Below, piece by piece: positions 36,505-48,360 of a stretch of 64,000 bases of DNA. Under the pieces are notes generated by a model. It did not search any database. It was given only the letters and a program-made list of their open reading frames with translations, and was not told where the DNA came from. A program made the translations under genes and the position numbers. Origin of the DNA: Stercorarius parasiticus (taxonomy: Eukaryota > Chordata > Aves > Charadriiformes > Stercorariidae); NCBI GenBank assembly GCA_013396915.1, contig VWZL01002840.1, positions 61,434-125,433 of the forward strand, read 5' to 3'. How positions within the stretch are numbered: the stretch's first letter is position 1; each line of letters opens with the position of its first letter.

Positions 36505-39500
36505 CTGGAGAGAATGAAAAATAAAAAGTCACAACACAATTCTTGTAACCAGAGCAGGCTTCAAGATCAGGACCATGGAAAAAGGTTGAATGTTCTCCTC
36601 AGAAAAGATAAGTTTAGAAATTCTCTTATTTCAGTCTACTCTAGCTCAAATGGCATAACATTGTTGTATTACATCAGCTAACCTAATTTAAAGATAACTA
36701 TCATAGTCATGTTTTCAGTCAGAATAATGCAGTCTTGAAACCACAACTTCTTTCCTTGGACCGGTGGGATTTTCAGCAACCGGAATGTGTTTTTAAAACA
36801 TGATTGTTAGTTTTGTACTGACAGCTAAATGGGGATACCAGAGAAAGTGCATAACAGAAAATAATGTTATTCCACTCTTGTGAATTTAAATTTCTATACA
36901 TTGAGAAGTGGGATGCAACTAAAATACTGGGTAGTAGGTTTCTGGGTTGAAAGAGCTGAATATTTTGATGTAGAGCACACAATTTCTGCATTGTGGATGG
37001 TCAGCAGGGGAGAGAGAAACAAGGAGATGCAGGCAGAAAGTTACTAACCTGTCACATCATGCACTAATTCTTATTTTGCTCCAGTATATGCCTGCACACA
37101 TTCTCCTTGTATATCTAGGAGGACAACAGTGGGAAAGCATTGAATATGACTGCTACTGTTCAAGAAGCAGCAGTTTGGCCACTTCCCCATTTGACAGAGA
37201 TAGGTGCCAATTTATTTGGTTTGGTCAGATAGGGTCTACCCAGGAGGACAGTCATAATCGAAGCATCAAGACTATAACAAAAAGGAGTAAATAAAGGATA
37301 CCCCATATTGCTCTTTGCTTCAACAAAACTAGTCCTTGAGAATCCTTTTTATTTTATTTATACATATGGGAAAGTTCCTGTTCCAAGTCCCCAACAGCTA
37401 AAAATGCCACATTTGCCTGTGGAAAAAGAGAAACCCCATGGACAAAAACGTAAGCTCACAACTTGAAAGCAAGTTGGAGACATCCTTGTCCTTTTTACCA
37501 CTGTCATTGTGTTCCTCGCTCATTTGCTGTGGCTGTTCCACAAAGGCAGAGGAAAGAAAGAAGGATTTAAACTGAGCATAAAGACACCTCACAGAAGCTT
37601 TCATAAACCAGTAAGATTCTGCAAGTTCAGATCTCCAACACCTGCAGCCATTGGCAAATTCTCTGGAGAAATTTTGCAAATGCCTTGGATGCTGGTGCCT
37701 TGCCGGCACATATGAAAGGTACAACGCACAAAGCGTTAACATTGTACTACTAGTAAAAACAGTCAAACAGAGCAGTCAGGAAAGTGATGAGAGAACTTTC
37801 CATTTGAAAAATACAGCTCACCAGCAGTTCGGTGACCAGCTCCAAGTGTTGGATGGATTGTTCCCATAGTAAAGACTCTGGTTTGAAGCAAAAACACTTA
37901 ATAGTGACCCTGCCTAATGACATACTAAAACTGATCAAATTTAAGCATCAATGCAACTCCTTCATAATGCAATGTAACTTTACTTGAGGATTCTTCAAGG
38001 AAAGTTTGATTGTGGTAGACTTTCAAGTGTTGTAACAAAAGTAGTTAAACATACCCAAGGATAGAACTAAACTATGGGACAGCCCAAAGAGATAATAACA
38101 GCTGTGACTGAAAACAAAGAGAGCAGGTATTGGAAGTCACTCAGACATATACAGTAACGGGGAGTAAGCAATATAACAAATAAAGACTGTATTTCATTAG
38201 TATAAAAATACACAAACATGTCCATTTTTGTTTCCTTCCATATTATCCTCAACAAAGAATTTGAGAATTATATATTACCGAAACAAATTCCCTATGAACA
38301 GAGCAGATAATGCATTTCAGAATGGTCAACTGGTACATATAAAAACCTCTTTTGGGAAAGAGGTGTACCCTTAAGCAACAAGTCAAATAATTACATTTGC
38401 TTCTTAAACAAAGCAAGAGCTTACTGAATAACCAGACAGCCAGGGAGTGGAACCTGGCTGCGCAGCGAAACCTGTGTTCTGCAATCATGCATGCAGGTCC
38501 ACCAAAAAGACTGGTACAGGATGGCGATAGCCTTACAAATGTGAAATTGTACTTTGCACATTCAGCAACCCTGTAATGTTTTATTAGTTTCACATATCAG
38601 TTAGCAAAGGAAAAAGAGAACTATTCTTAAAGGGAGAAATAAAAATGCTCCAAAGTGAGTAGTTTTCAAGGATTGATTCCAGGAAAAAGCATATACCATA
38701 AACCGAAATACATTATGAATGGGTCAATTTTAAGAAAGATCAAAGTTAACAAAAAGCCTTCAAGGTGATTTTTCACAGTTAAAATTTTTGGAAAGTAAGA
38801 TGGCTCCCTATTGAATTTTCTCCTTTCAAGGCATGTTCTGAAACAACACAGCTTTACTTCTAATATGCATTGAGCTGGAGTTTAGTAGGGTTTTTTTTGA
38901 ACTCCACAGACCTCTCTGCTTCCCAGAAGTAAGTGTTTAAGAGAAGACCACACATGCTTTATATTGATCCATACGCAAGTCACTCAGTAACAGAGGTGTT
39001 CAGGTGAGTATCCATCACATTTAAGGCCAGATTAGCATTTAGGAGAACGCTGCTGGTCAGCAACACATCAGTAGCTGCAAATCAATAAAACTGACAGGCA
39101 ATGTTACTTACATGGTTATTTTGTATGGTAATGAAAGAGACTCTAAAAGAGAACTACTAATAGAAAATAAATAGAATATAAGATAAGAAAATGAGTAGTA
39201 AGTTACTTCCCTTCTAAGATTTAAAGAGTCCCTGAAAAGATATATCTTGCAAAAAACACTCAAAATTGCAGCAGCATACAATGCCTATAATTCTCAAAGT
39301 AACAAATCTTAGAAAAATCCTATTCATATGTAAGATTTTTATACTCAAAGATTAGATTTAAAATGTTTTTGAATAGCTAATGGCCACAGGTTGCTGAAAA
39401 TACACCTCTTTGTTACAGTGAAATTTTAAATACGTGCAATTCACCTGTATTGTGCAGCTGTTCCGAAGTAACAGTCTATAAAGTAAAAGCCTTTGATCTG

Positions 39501-40889
39501 TTTAATTTTAGGTTGGTAATTTGTTTTTGAAGAAATTGTGACACGTGGCTTTAAACGCTTCAATTATTTTAGAAATCCCTTATGTTTAATTCAGACAAGT
39601 CTTTCATAGGAAGAAATACTAATGTTCAGAATGTAATTAAGATAGTCATTTTCAGTTAGCATTTTTGCCAAAGCTTTTGCTTTTATTCTTCAAAAAAGTA
39701 TAGTATTTGAAAGTTGAATGTAGTTTCAACAGCTGCCATGTAATTTCTCTCAATGAGCAACGGACCATAATGCAGGACCAGAGCTGCTGGCTGAGGTTTG
39801 GAGGATGTACATGAGAATGGAGAGAGATCTGAGCTTCAGGAACTAATAAACCTATAAACCTGCCACATGCCTCTGACCCTTGATCTAACAAAAATCACAG
39901 AGAAGAATCCAGTAGCTGAGTTATGCAGCTTGGCTTCTCTTACGGGAGTCCTTTTCACTAGAGAGTGAGTGCTTAACATTGGCCTCAACTCCAAAATTTG
40001 TGAGGATGAAGATGCATCAGTTCGCTGGCGGAGAGGCAAGTGGCAGCCACAGCCAGGAAATGCATGGGAAATGAGTTTGCCTGGTAAAAAAGACCAAGAC
40101 CTCCAAATACATGTGCCATATGAATGGAAGATCAAGCAAATGGCTTTTCAGCCCCCAAAAGGATAAAGAGGCTCCTCCCTTACGTCTGGGGTATTAGCAG
40201 CTGCTCATTGCCCCAAATCATCCTTGTCCATTTTTGTTCAAGACCTTACCAACAAGACAAAAGATATTGTAGCCAAGAAGCCCATCCACCATCAGGGAGC
40301 TAATAAAGTGAAATTCCCCATAAACAAGTTAATTTATACCAAGATGTTCCATCACTTCCATGTGGAAACACTAGATTCCTAGGGCAGCCTCCTCCTTCTA
40401 GAGTACATCCCCACTGCTTGGGGGTTATCTTAGGAGGCTGCTGAGAAACAGGACAAAAAAGGATCACACCTCACAGGCTTGTAGATGTTCAAACTCATGC
40501 TCCTTCTCACAAGTTCCCAATTTTCACCAAACTTCCAGAAAAGTCAATCACCTTCAGCCAGCCATTGTCAACCAGCAAGCTAAAAAAATATACAGTTCCA
40601 GAAGACACAGACTGAACAAGCCTCATTTTCCATAGAAAACTGGGTAGAAGGGTGAGGATAACCCACAGACAGAAGTAGTCCTGCTAAAGCACACGGAAGC
40701 CAGGTTTGTTCATGACCTCTTCCATCAACCCCCCAGGTTCTCTCCTACCTGCACCTGGACTAACCAGCTCCCTTCCAAGCGGGCAGCAAAGTGTCCGCCG
40801 CAGGTCAGCCCGACCCCGGCTACTGTGTCAACTGTGAAGGTAACACATTTTTATTACACACTCTTTGTTCTACAGAAGCAAGATTCTGT

Positions 40890-41018
40890 CACTATTTGGG
40901 GTTGGTTTCTTTGTGAATAAGGGAGGTGGGGACTGGGGTGGTGGTTTTGGGATAGTTTTTTTCAGTTGTGGTTTAGTTGTTTGTTTTGTTGGTTATTTTT
41001 GTTTTGGTTTGTTTTTTT
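40890..41018. repeat. G/T-rich tract with possible G-quadruplex
   Basis: The plus strand is almost free of C from 40915 to 41018. It has G runs at 40898-40901, 40921-40923, 40928-40931, 40935-40938 and 40949-40951, then imperfect TTTTG units. Four G runs of three or more with loops of 4, 3 and 10 nt could fold as a quadruplex on the plus strand, which is the template strand of SUFU. Confidence 0.7.
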
Positions 41019-43384
41019 TAAATCTGAAGGTGACCAATTCGGACTACAGCCAATTTAGAATAAAGGCTTTGAAGCTCAGTTCAGCATCTCAACACTGAAG
41101 TGCTTTGCAGGTCATTTCTTCAGCAAAGGAATTACAATGCCGCAGTCCAAAATAGCCTCAGCTTTACAGTAAGACAGCTATCTGAGATGGAGCATGTGCA
41201 GGAAGGAAATCTCAAAATTAGTATTTTGTATCTACGCGTGGCCCCAGGTACATAACCTGAAAGCTGCAGCACAGCATTAGGTTTCTGTACCAACAGATCT
41301 GAATATTTCACATAGTTTGGTTTATGCCTTGGTTCTGCTGAACCCTGCACTTTCGAGTGCAAGCTTCTCTTAAATGCCCCTAAGAAGGAAGGAAAAAGAA
41401 AACAAATTCACTATTTTGCCCACACACTATAAAGGTTCTAACTATAAAGAGAATGCATTGTATTGCGCCTGCCACTGTTTTGCCCCCCCAACACAAGGGC
41501 ACATCGCCTTTATAGCCAACCCAATGGCGAAGCAGCAGCTACAAAAAACAAACATCGATGGAGAAATTCTTGGCTTGCTGCATGCCCACTGGCACACATC
41601 AGATAGTTCTATATTATGACCACAGCAGTAATGGAAGGCGCTGGTATCTGCCAAGTCAAATCCAACCCTATATTTAATATTAAAACCTTATTTTGTCGCA
41701 TGAACAAAAATAAACTTTTGAAAGCCAAGGTCATGTATTACATGCCATTCTTTGGGTTAAAACTCCCTTTATCTATTCAGCACATCAGCTAGGCAGTACA
41801 GACCACATTGCAGCACTGCGCATACGCTGAAGGAGCCTGGCTCATTCCTTTAATGAGGTAAGAGTTTCACTGATCATGATATTTAGTTCCAGCAAAAGAA
41901 TCCAAAGAAATAGAGGCCCCTTTATTTACAGAGCCGTGCGGCCAGGCCCCCTGAGCCCCCCGCCACCCCGCGCTTTGCCAGGCCCCTCTCCTGAAGCCAC
42001 ACACAGAGAACTGAAAAGCGGCTCCTCTCTGCAGCAGAGTACCCAGGGCGTTTTTTCACATCAAATAACCCAGCTTAAGAGGATCAAAAGCCAAACTAGC
42101 CCTTTGCTTTAAAAAGCAGCTCTGAAAACCAGAGGCTTTTCAGTTTAAATCAAAGCTATTTGCCAAGCCATTCTCATTCTCACTTTTGCAAGGAACAAGA
42201 GGAGGTTCGCTTCACTGCCGTGCAAAATGGCTGTATTTCTGAAATTCTGCTTTTGAAAGCTACAGAGCACTGGACAAGGAGCAGAGTGTACTAGGTGTTT
42301 ATTTTTTGAGAGTTTAAGAGTATGTGTATATAAATATATTAGGTGAACCAATCCCCAAAAATGGGAGTTTACGCAGGGAAATGCTGGCCCTTCACTACGA
42401 TTATTTCAGCCAGGGAACAACAAGAAAGCTCTTTCAGGGTGTTTGGGGATAGTTAGGACTGTGCTTCCAGAAGTCACAGCTCTGCTCCCAGCAGCTCCAG
42501 GGAGATAAACCACGTCTCTTCTGGAAAGTGAGGGCAGGCTCACACTACTCTGCGCTGACTTGTCCTAGCCACCACTACGTTTGGGAAGCCACTTCAGATG
42601 CGTTTTGCATCAACTCCCTAATTGCATTTCCCCACACCTTCTACAAAGACAGAACTTCCTGCTCTGCTGCCGATGAGCTACTCTGATACTGTTTTGAAGA
42701 CTGCAGAAATACAGTATCACTACATTTCTAAGCCTGGCATCAGGAAGAGCTGCTATTATTTCCATCAGAAAGCAGTTTTAATTCTACCACCACCCTCAAA
42801 AAAAAGAAAAAAAAAAGGTGCCACAGTAATTGTCAATCCATAGCTGTCAGTACATCAGATGTATTAGAAGTTTGATAAGGTGGTTAAACCAAGCTGATGG
42901 GCAGCGCCCACCACTCTACTTGATGAGACCAAAGTACTTCAAGGCCCAGTTCCCACTAGTGTTTTAAGACTGCATAGCTAGTAACCATCCCAGAAGATTT
43001 TTCTATTAGCTAGCAAAGATACTACTATTGGCAACACAGAGGACTGGTGTAACCAAAAGCATCGGGGTACTCAATGACTGACTTCACAGGTCCTCCTTGA
43101 GAAAAATCAAGGCGTATCCCTTTCATTGCCCACATCTGCTTACAAACAAGCACCACAAAGGGTGATCTCCTGTCTAAAACCCAAGGAGAAGCCTTCAACT
43201 GGCTGTTACAGCCATTGAGTTGAACACCTTAGTGTCTCCATCTCCTAGGAAGGACATCAGGTAAGAGCTGATGTGCCCCAAACAATATTATGCAGAGAGT
43301 CAGTCTTCTGAATTCAAGCTCCAGGTGTGTTACACAATGTCTTCCCACTATAAGCAAATGGCTCTCAGATTCCAGAGCTCCAGG

Positions 43385-43403
43385 AAAAAAAAAAAAAAAA
43401 AAA
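43385..43403. repeat. A19 homopolymer
   Basis: This is an uninterrupted run of 19 A in intron 2. No retroposon body was recognised to its left. Confidence 0.95.
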
Positions 43404-44791
43404 GAAGTTAACCTACCTAGTGCTTCCAGCATCTTGCCTAACAGGAAATGGTTGTTTTTAGTGCAGCTGTCAAACAATATAAAAGTCTCATCCGAGAGCC
43501 CCGACGGCATGCTGGGATCCTCCTGTGAAGCAATTTCATAAGAAAATAGGCATAGCAACCCCCCTACATGAAAGGCTTAAAAAGTATCCCGAAAAGTTAT
43601 TTCGGCCAAAACCCACCTGCTTACTCACATACTCTCCCAGATTGCCTCCTGGCATTGAAAAAACCATCAATTTTAAAGAAAAACACATAAAAACATCTGA
43701 GAGAAGCAGGGAGTGGTTATCTGGACATCAGATGGTTCTCTCTTCAGAGAGCTTGACAGGAAATTCCACGAGCTCTCGCAACCCAAACCTGCGCGCAGGG
43801 TCTTACTGGAATACTTTCTAGCTTAATTTAAGAAAAAGTTTCATGCATAAGCAGGGAAAATACAAATGCAAGAAGAACACCTGCTCAAAGATTTCTGTTC
43901 ATGTAAAATCAAGGTCAGAAATGACACATGGTGCTCAAGACGTCAGCCTATGGCTATGCCCAAAGCTATTGCTTAGAGCTTGCTCTTGCAGTACATCGTA
44001 TCAAATGCGTAAGCCATCAACCAAATGGAAAACCTTTCTAGAAACAGCAACTTAAATTGTTTTTAGAGAATTATTCCAACATCTAAATCCAAACAGACGC
44101 AGAGGCACTCACTCTGCAATTATTTGGAGGCAGGTTTCTCAGCTTTCCAAAATACTCATGCAGGACCTGCTTAGAAAACTTACATTGAGATAGATCTAAG
44201 TAAAATTTGTGAATTGATTTGTGCTAGCCAGCATGCAAACAGAACTGTGCGTCACCAAGCTACCATTCAGCAAGTGAAGTGCTGTTACAGAGAAGAGGAG
44301 ACTTCAGTTTAAGTTTCACTCACACATATACAACACTGATTTCATACATTTTACTATTCAGTTTCTTCAAAACTCAGCTGGTGACAATCTTGCCCCTGAA
44401 GCCTGGAGATTCAGTTTAGGTTGTTTTTAAAAAAATTGTTTCTGTAAATAACAAATGTTGATACAACAGATAAATTGATTTTTCCTCCAAACCTTCAGAC
44501 TACAGAGTCAAGTCAACCTTCTCCTAACTGCAGACACAACTGTCTTATGAGAGATAGTGTCACTTGAACTACACGATAATACGGTACCGGTTTCCAGCAG
44601 CTTTAGACGCAAGCAGGATGGGAATCATTATGTGCATTCTGTAGACATGACAGACTGGCCACTTTTTAGATACCTAAATCAGTCAGGAATGTGAGAAGCA
44701 CTTGTCACACAAGTGTCATTAAAATGTGTCCATGCCACAGTTGCCTACATCACATGAGGAAAGGCAGAGTGCTGGGTGTATTCAGCCTTAA

Positions 44792-45052
44792 TAAAAGAAG
44801 GTTAAAAGGGGAGAGGGGGGAATCTTACTGCTCAACTGCCTACCGGGAGGGCAATGGGAAGATGGAGCCAGATCCCAGATACGCACTGCAAAATGGCAAG
44901 GTTGATTCCAGTTACATGTATCTGGAAATCTTTTTCACACAATAGTAGTCAAACCCTGGAACAGGATCCAGGGAGACTGTAGAAAATGGCTCTCGGAGCA
45001 AGCATCAACTGGAAACTTTTGGAGGTCCTTTCCAGCCCAAGCGACCCTATGA
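44792..45052 (+). repeat. CR1 LINE fragment, plus orientation, diverged
   Basis: The segment contains GGGAAGATGGAGCCAGA, then a stretch matching CCTGGAACAGG..CCAGGGAG, and ends with GGAGGTCCTTTCCAGCCC followed by CCTATGAAG. This order matches the last ~260 bp of avian CR1 in sense orientation, with several small deletions. Divergence is clear, so this is an older insertion than the copy near 51.9 kb. Confidence 0.75.
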
Positions 45053-45580
45053 AGCATCATGGCCAAGAACACAGTTACGAACTTTTACTACTGGTACCCT
45101 GTGTCCAAAACTGAGCTGGCAGGACCCACAGCTGATAATTCACAGACACATGAGTTAAACCCATTTTGACAGAAGTGGTTACTATACTCAGCTCCCGAAC
45201 TATGCTCTCTCCAGCCTAGCATGTTAAAGTAAACCACCATCAGTTTTCAGGTCACTTTAATGTGCTGGGCTGCAAGTTAAGGCAATTTAGGGGTTGGTTC
45301 TTCGAGGTTCAGCTGTCCATGAAAGTAGTAGCATCTGGAAGAAGGACAGGATCCTACTTAACTGCTGGAGATTAATCCCTTTGAGCTCTAGAGGCTTGGA
45401 AGCATTATTGTCTCATTCTGGAGAGGGTCAACAAACAGTCATACATGTAAGGATAGTGCATGTAGATTAAGGGCAAAAGGCTGTAATGGCCCTGATGGTG
45501 CCAAAGGGATCTAACTGCTTCATTATTAACACTGTCAAGAAACTTCAGAATACTCTTCAAGTTCTAAAACAGCATCCAAG

Positions 45581-45690
45581 TGACCTAAGTTTGAATCCCT
45601 TGTCCGCTACAAAATTCCCATCCTCCTCAACAAGTTAATTAGGAATTGGATTCTCAGATGTAAAATAATGGTATTTCCCTGCTTCAAAGC
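45581..45690 (-). repeat. MIR-like ancient SINE fragment
   Basis: The order of AAGTTTGAATCCC, a C-rich spacer, CAACAAGTTAATTAGG and CTCAGATGTAAAATAATGG resembles the reverse complement of the MIR core (GTTCGAATCCC .. CAAGTTACTTAACC .. CATCTGTAAAATGGG). MIR elements are shared by amniotes and survive in bird genomes as short fragments. The match is by eye only. Confidence 0.5.
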
Positions 45691-47228
45691 AACGTGACCC
45701 ACTCATCATATAGGAACTCATGACCTTATATACTCCATCTATCAAGGTCACAAAAGCTGGGAAATTAACTCCACATTCTGCACAGCATGGCAAACACTGA
45801 ACATGGGAAATGACTAAAACAACAAAATATGAAACAGGAGGTTGCATGGGATGTGTCACTCTCTACCCCAGCAAAAGACATCCACGTGACGGTAGTTTGC
45901 TTTTTATTTTCTCTGTTTTATGGTGCATGGATGTAGCTATACCAGTAGGTGATGGTCTGATCTCCCATCACAGTCGTAACTAAACTGACAAGACCAAACC
46001 ATTTCATCTTCATGATTCCCGAAGACATACTAAAAAAAAATAATAAAAAAAACATCTATAAATCAAGTGACTAGAGGACTGGACATGCTTTGCAGCTTGA
46101 AGGCTCACACATTTCTCCAGGAAGCCACCCAGGCTTCCCACCTCACAGCCAGCAGAACCCATCTCAACCCAGCTGAGGTGTCCCCGAGAGCAGGTTCTCA
46201 GCCACCACCTGCAGCACACTGCCAGCACAGCGAGCACCGCAAGGGAGGCCGCGCTTCTGGGCACGGCTGGGAAAGCCTCTGCAATGGCCAGGGGAAGTTG
46301 CCGCAGAGTTGCATCATCTTAATGCCGGCTGAAAGGATCTGGAAAGAATAGCTAGGAGTACAATAAGGATTTACGACTGCATTCACAGAGTAAGGGGCAG
46401 GGAACTAGTGAAAAAGAAAACAACTTATAAAGACCTGTACTTTAACGTTTTACTTAAGCTGTCTATTTATGCTGCACTTCAGAGCTACTTATCCTCCATT
46501 TCTACAAGGCCCAGCAGAACAGTGCTCTCACTTGGCCTGAGCAGGAGGCGATTCTGCCAACACAGCACGCAGTCCCTGTGCCATACAGTGCATTAGGGAA
46601 GGCAACCTTTCATCTGTGCACAGATCCTATGTCACATCGGGACTGAATCCTTAGCTCTGATGCACCGGTCCCTGCACAGCCTGCAGGGAATGGTAACACA
46701 CCTACAAAACTTCACCTAAGGGCTCAGCTGCAACCTCATCAGGCAAGGGAACAGAAGCAAGGGGCCAGTTCGAGCCAGCACGGCTGGGATGGAGGGTATT
46801 GCTGTGCTTGGTGAGCAGCTGGGAAAAGGGCACTGACTTTCCTTGCAGTGTCTGCTGGCTCCTTCCTAGCTCCTACTGCGGAAAGTTCTGCAGCTGCTGG
46901 GAGGAACCCATTCGCATAACAAAAGCCGCTTTCAAAAGTGGTATGGGAGGGTGGAAAGAATAAGAGAAAAATCCAAAGCCAGAAGCTACGCTAACAGCTA
47001 CAGTTAGTTTTTTTCAGCATTGCCTAAAAGTCTCAAGTGAGGATCAGGGCTCCAACATGTTACGTAGAACATAAACACTGGTGTCTCCCATTACTTTCCT
47101 GAGAGCTAAAGAACACAGGTTAAAAATTATGCAAGAAACAACTTTAGCACACCCTCAAGCACATTTTTAGGACTCTCATATAATTAAGTTCTCAGCTGTG
47201 CAATAAATGAGCTTGAAGCATAAAAGGT

Positions 47229-47355
47229 ATTTAGGAGCTTTTAGGAGCCTGAACTCCCACAGATTTCAATTGGGGTTTAGGCACCCAAGTATCCTGCTGG
47301 ATCTGTGATTCAATCCCTGATCTTTCACTTCATTAGCTGTGGAAATCAAGATGCT
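47229..47355. repeat. Ancient amniote interspersed repeat candidate
   Basis: The block with TTTAGGAGCCTGAACTCCCA, ATTTCAATTGGGG and TTTAGGCACCCAAGTATCC has the form of an old repeat that I recall from reptile and bird genomes, built around TTAGGTGCCTAA and TCAATGGGA units. The following CAATCCCTGATCTTTCACTT and CATTAGCTGTGG look like the MIR CCACTTACTAGCTGTG segment. The class is uncertain and only a library comparison can settle it. Confidence 0.35.
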
Positions 47356-48255
47356 GCTTCCCTACTTGCTGAGCTGTTACACGGTCTCATTTCATTGTAA
47401 AGGGTGCACTCAAAAACATTCTGAGGAGCACCATAAGAGAACTCAACCAATTAAACAGGCAGGGAAAGGCCCTTGGAGTTCAAGCTGCAATTCCAGGGAA
47501 AAGAAAGCACCAGACTGCTGGTGAAAGACTCCCAAAAGGGAAACTTGAGACAGCTGCAATGAAAAGTCTACTCTCTCTATGGATTTTTTTTTTTTTAAAC
47601 CTGCCTTTAAGTGTTAAGCTTCTCCTGCAAGACTATCGTTCCTTTGAACCGTTGGAAACTTTCAGAGGTAGGAATCAGAGGCTGATATTTTTGATCTATA
47701 GAAATAAACACCTTGTGAATGTTACATGGCCTCCATCCACTGTAAGCCAAAATCCAAAAGGATAAAATAAATCTTGGACTCTTTAAATCAAACAAAGGAG
47801 GAAAGAAAGCATCATTCCCCCCCCTTCCTTTCAGTGGGACCAGACTTACCCCTAAAGATTTTAATAGTGGCAAAACAGTTTTGCATCTCAGCCAAGCCAA
47901 TCGTGGAAACTGCAAAATGGCTCAGCTTCTCTTACAAACAGGAGTAAAATGGGGAGAGAGACGTCAGCTTACTGCGTATTTCAGTACTGCTTACTTTTTA
48001 GTGCAGTAAGCACAAGCACGCTCCTCACGTCCCCGATCACTTTAGGAGGAATAACCTACCCAGTAAGAGAGTTCAGCATACAGCTCATCACAGCCGCTCT
48101 GTTACACAAAATCCCCCATCCATCTCTGAACACTAAATTCTTTGCTTTTCTGCTTAATGTTACTCTTCTGGGTAAAAAAGAATTCAAGGCCCAGAGACAT
48201 ATTATTTTTGCGTAATAAAGTTATACATATGGATTCAACTTAGCTAGGAAATGTC

Positions 48256-48360
48256 AACTTAAGGCTTGTCTTCATGAGGAAATTTACTGTAACTAGTCTA
48301 CCAGTATAATTATATTGCTGCAGTTCTACTGGTAAAATTCCCCTGTTGAGCCTTATTCAT
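48256..48360. repeat. Ancient interspersed repeat candidate (TIR-like)
   Basis: AAGGCTTGTCTTCATGAGGA, AATTTACTGTAACTAGTC, CCAGTATAATTATA and CTACTGGTAAAATTCCCC resemble a family that I recall as common in turtle and other sauropsid genomes, where a segment starting AAGGCTTGTCTACA is followed by CCAGTATAACTATACC units. It is probably a short non-autonomous DNA transposon remnant. The right end is unclear. Confidence 0.38.
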
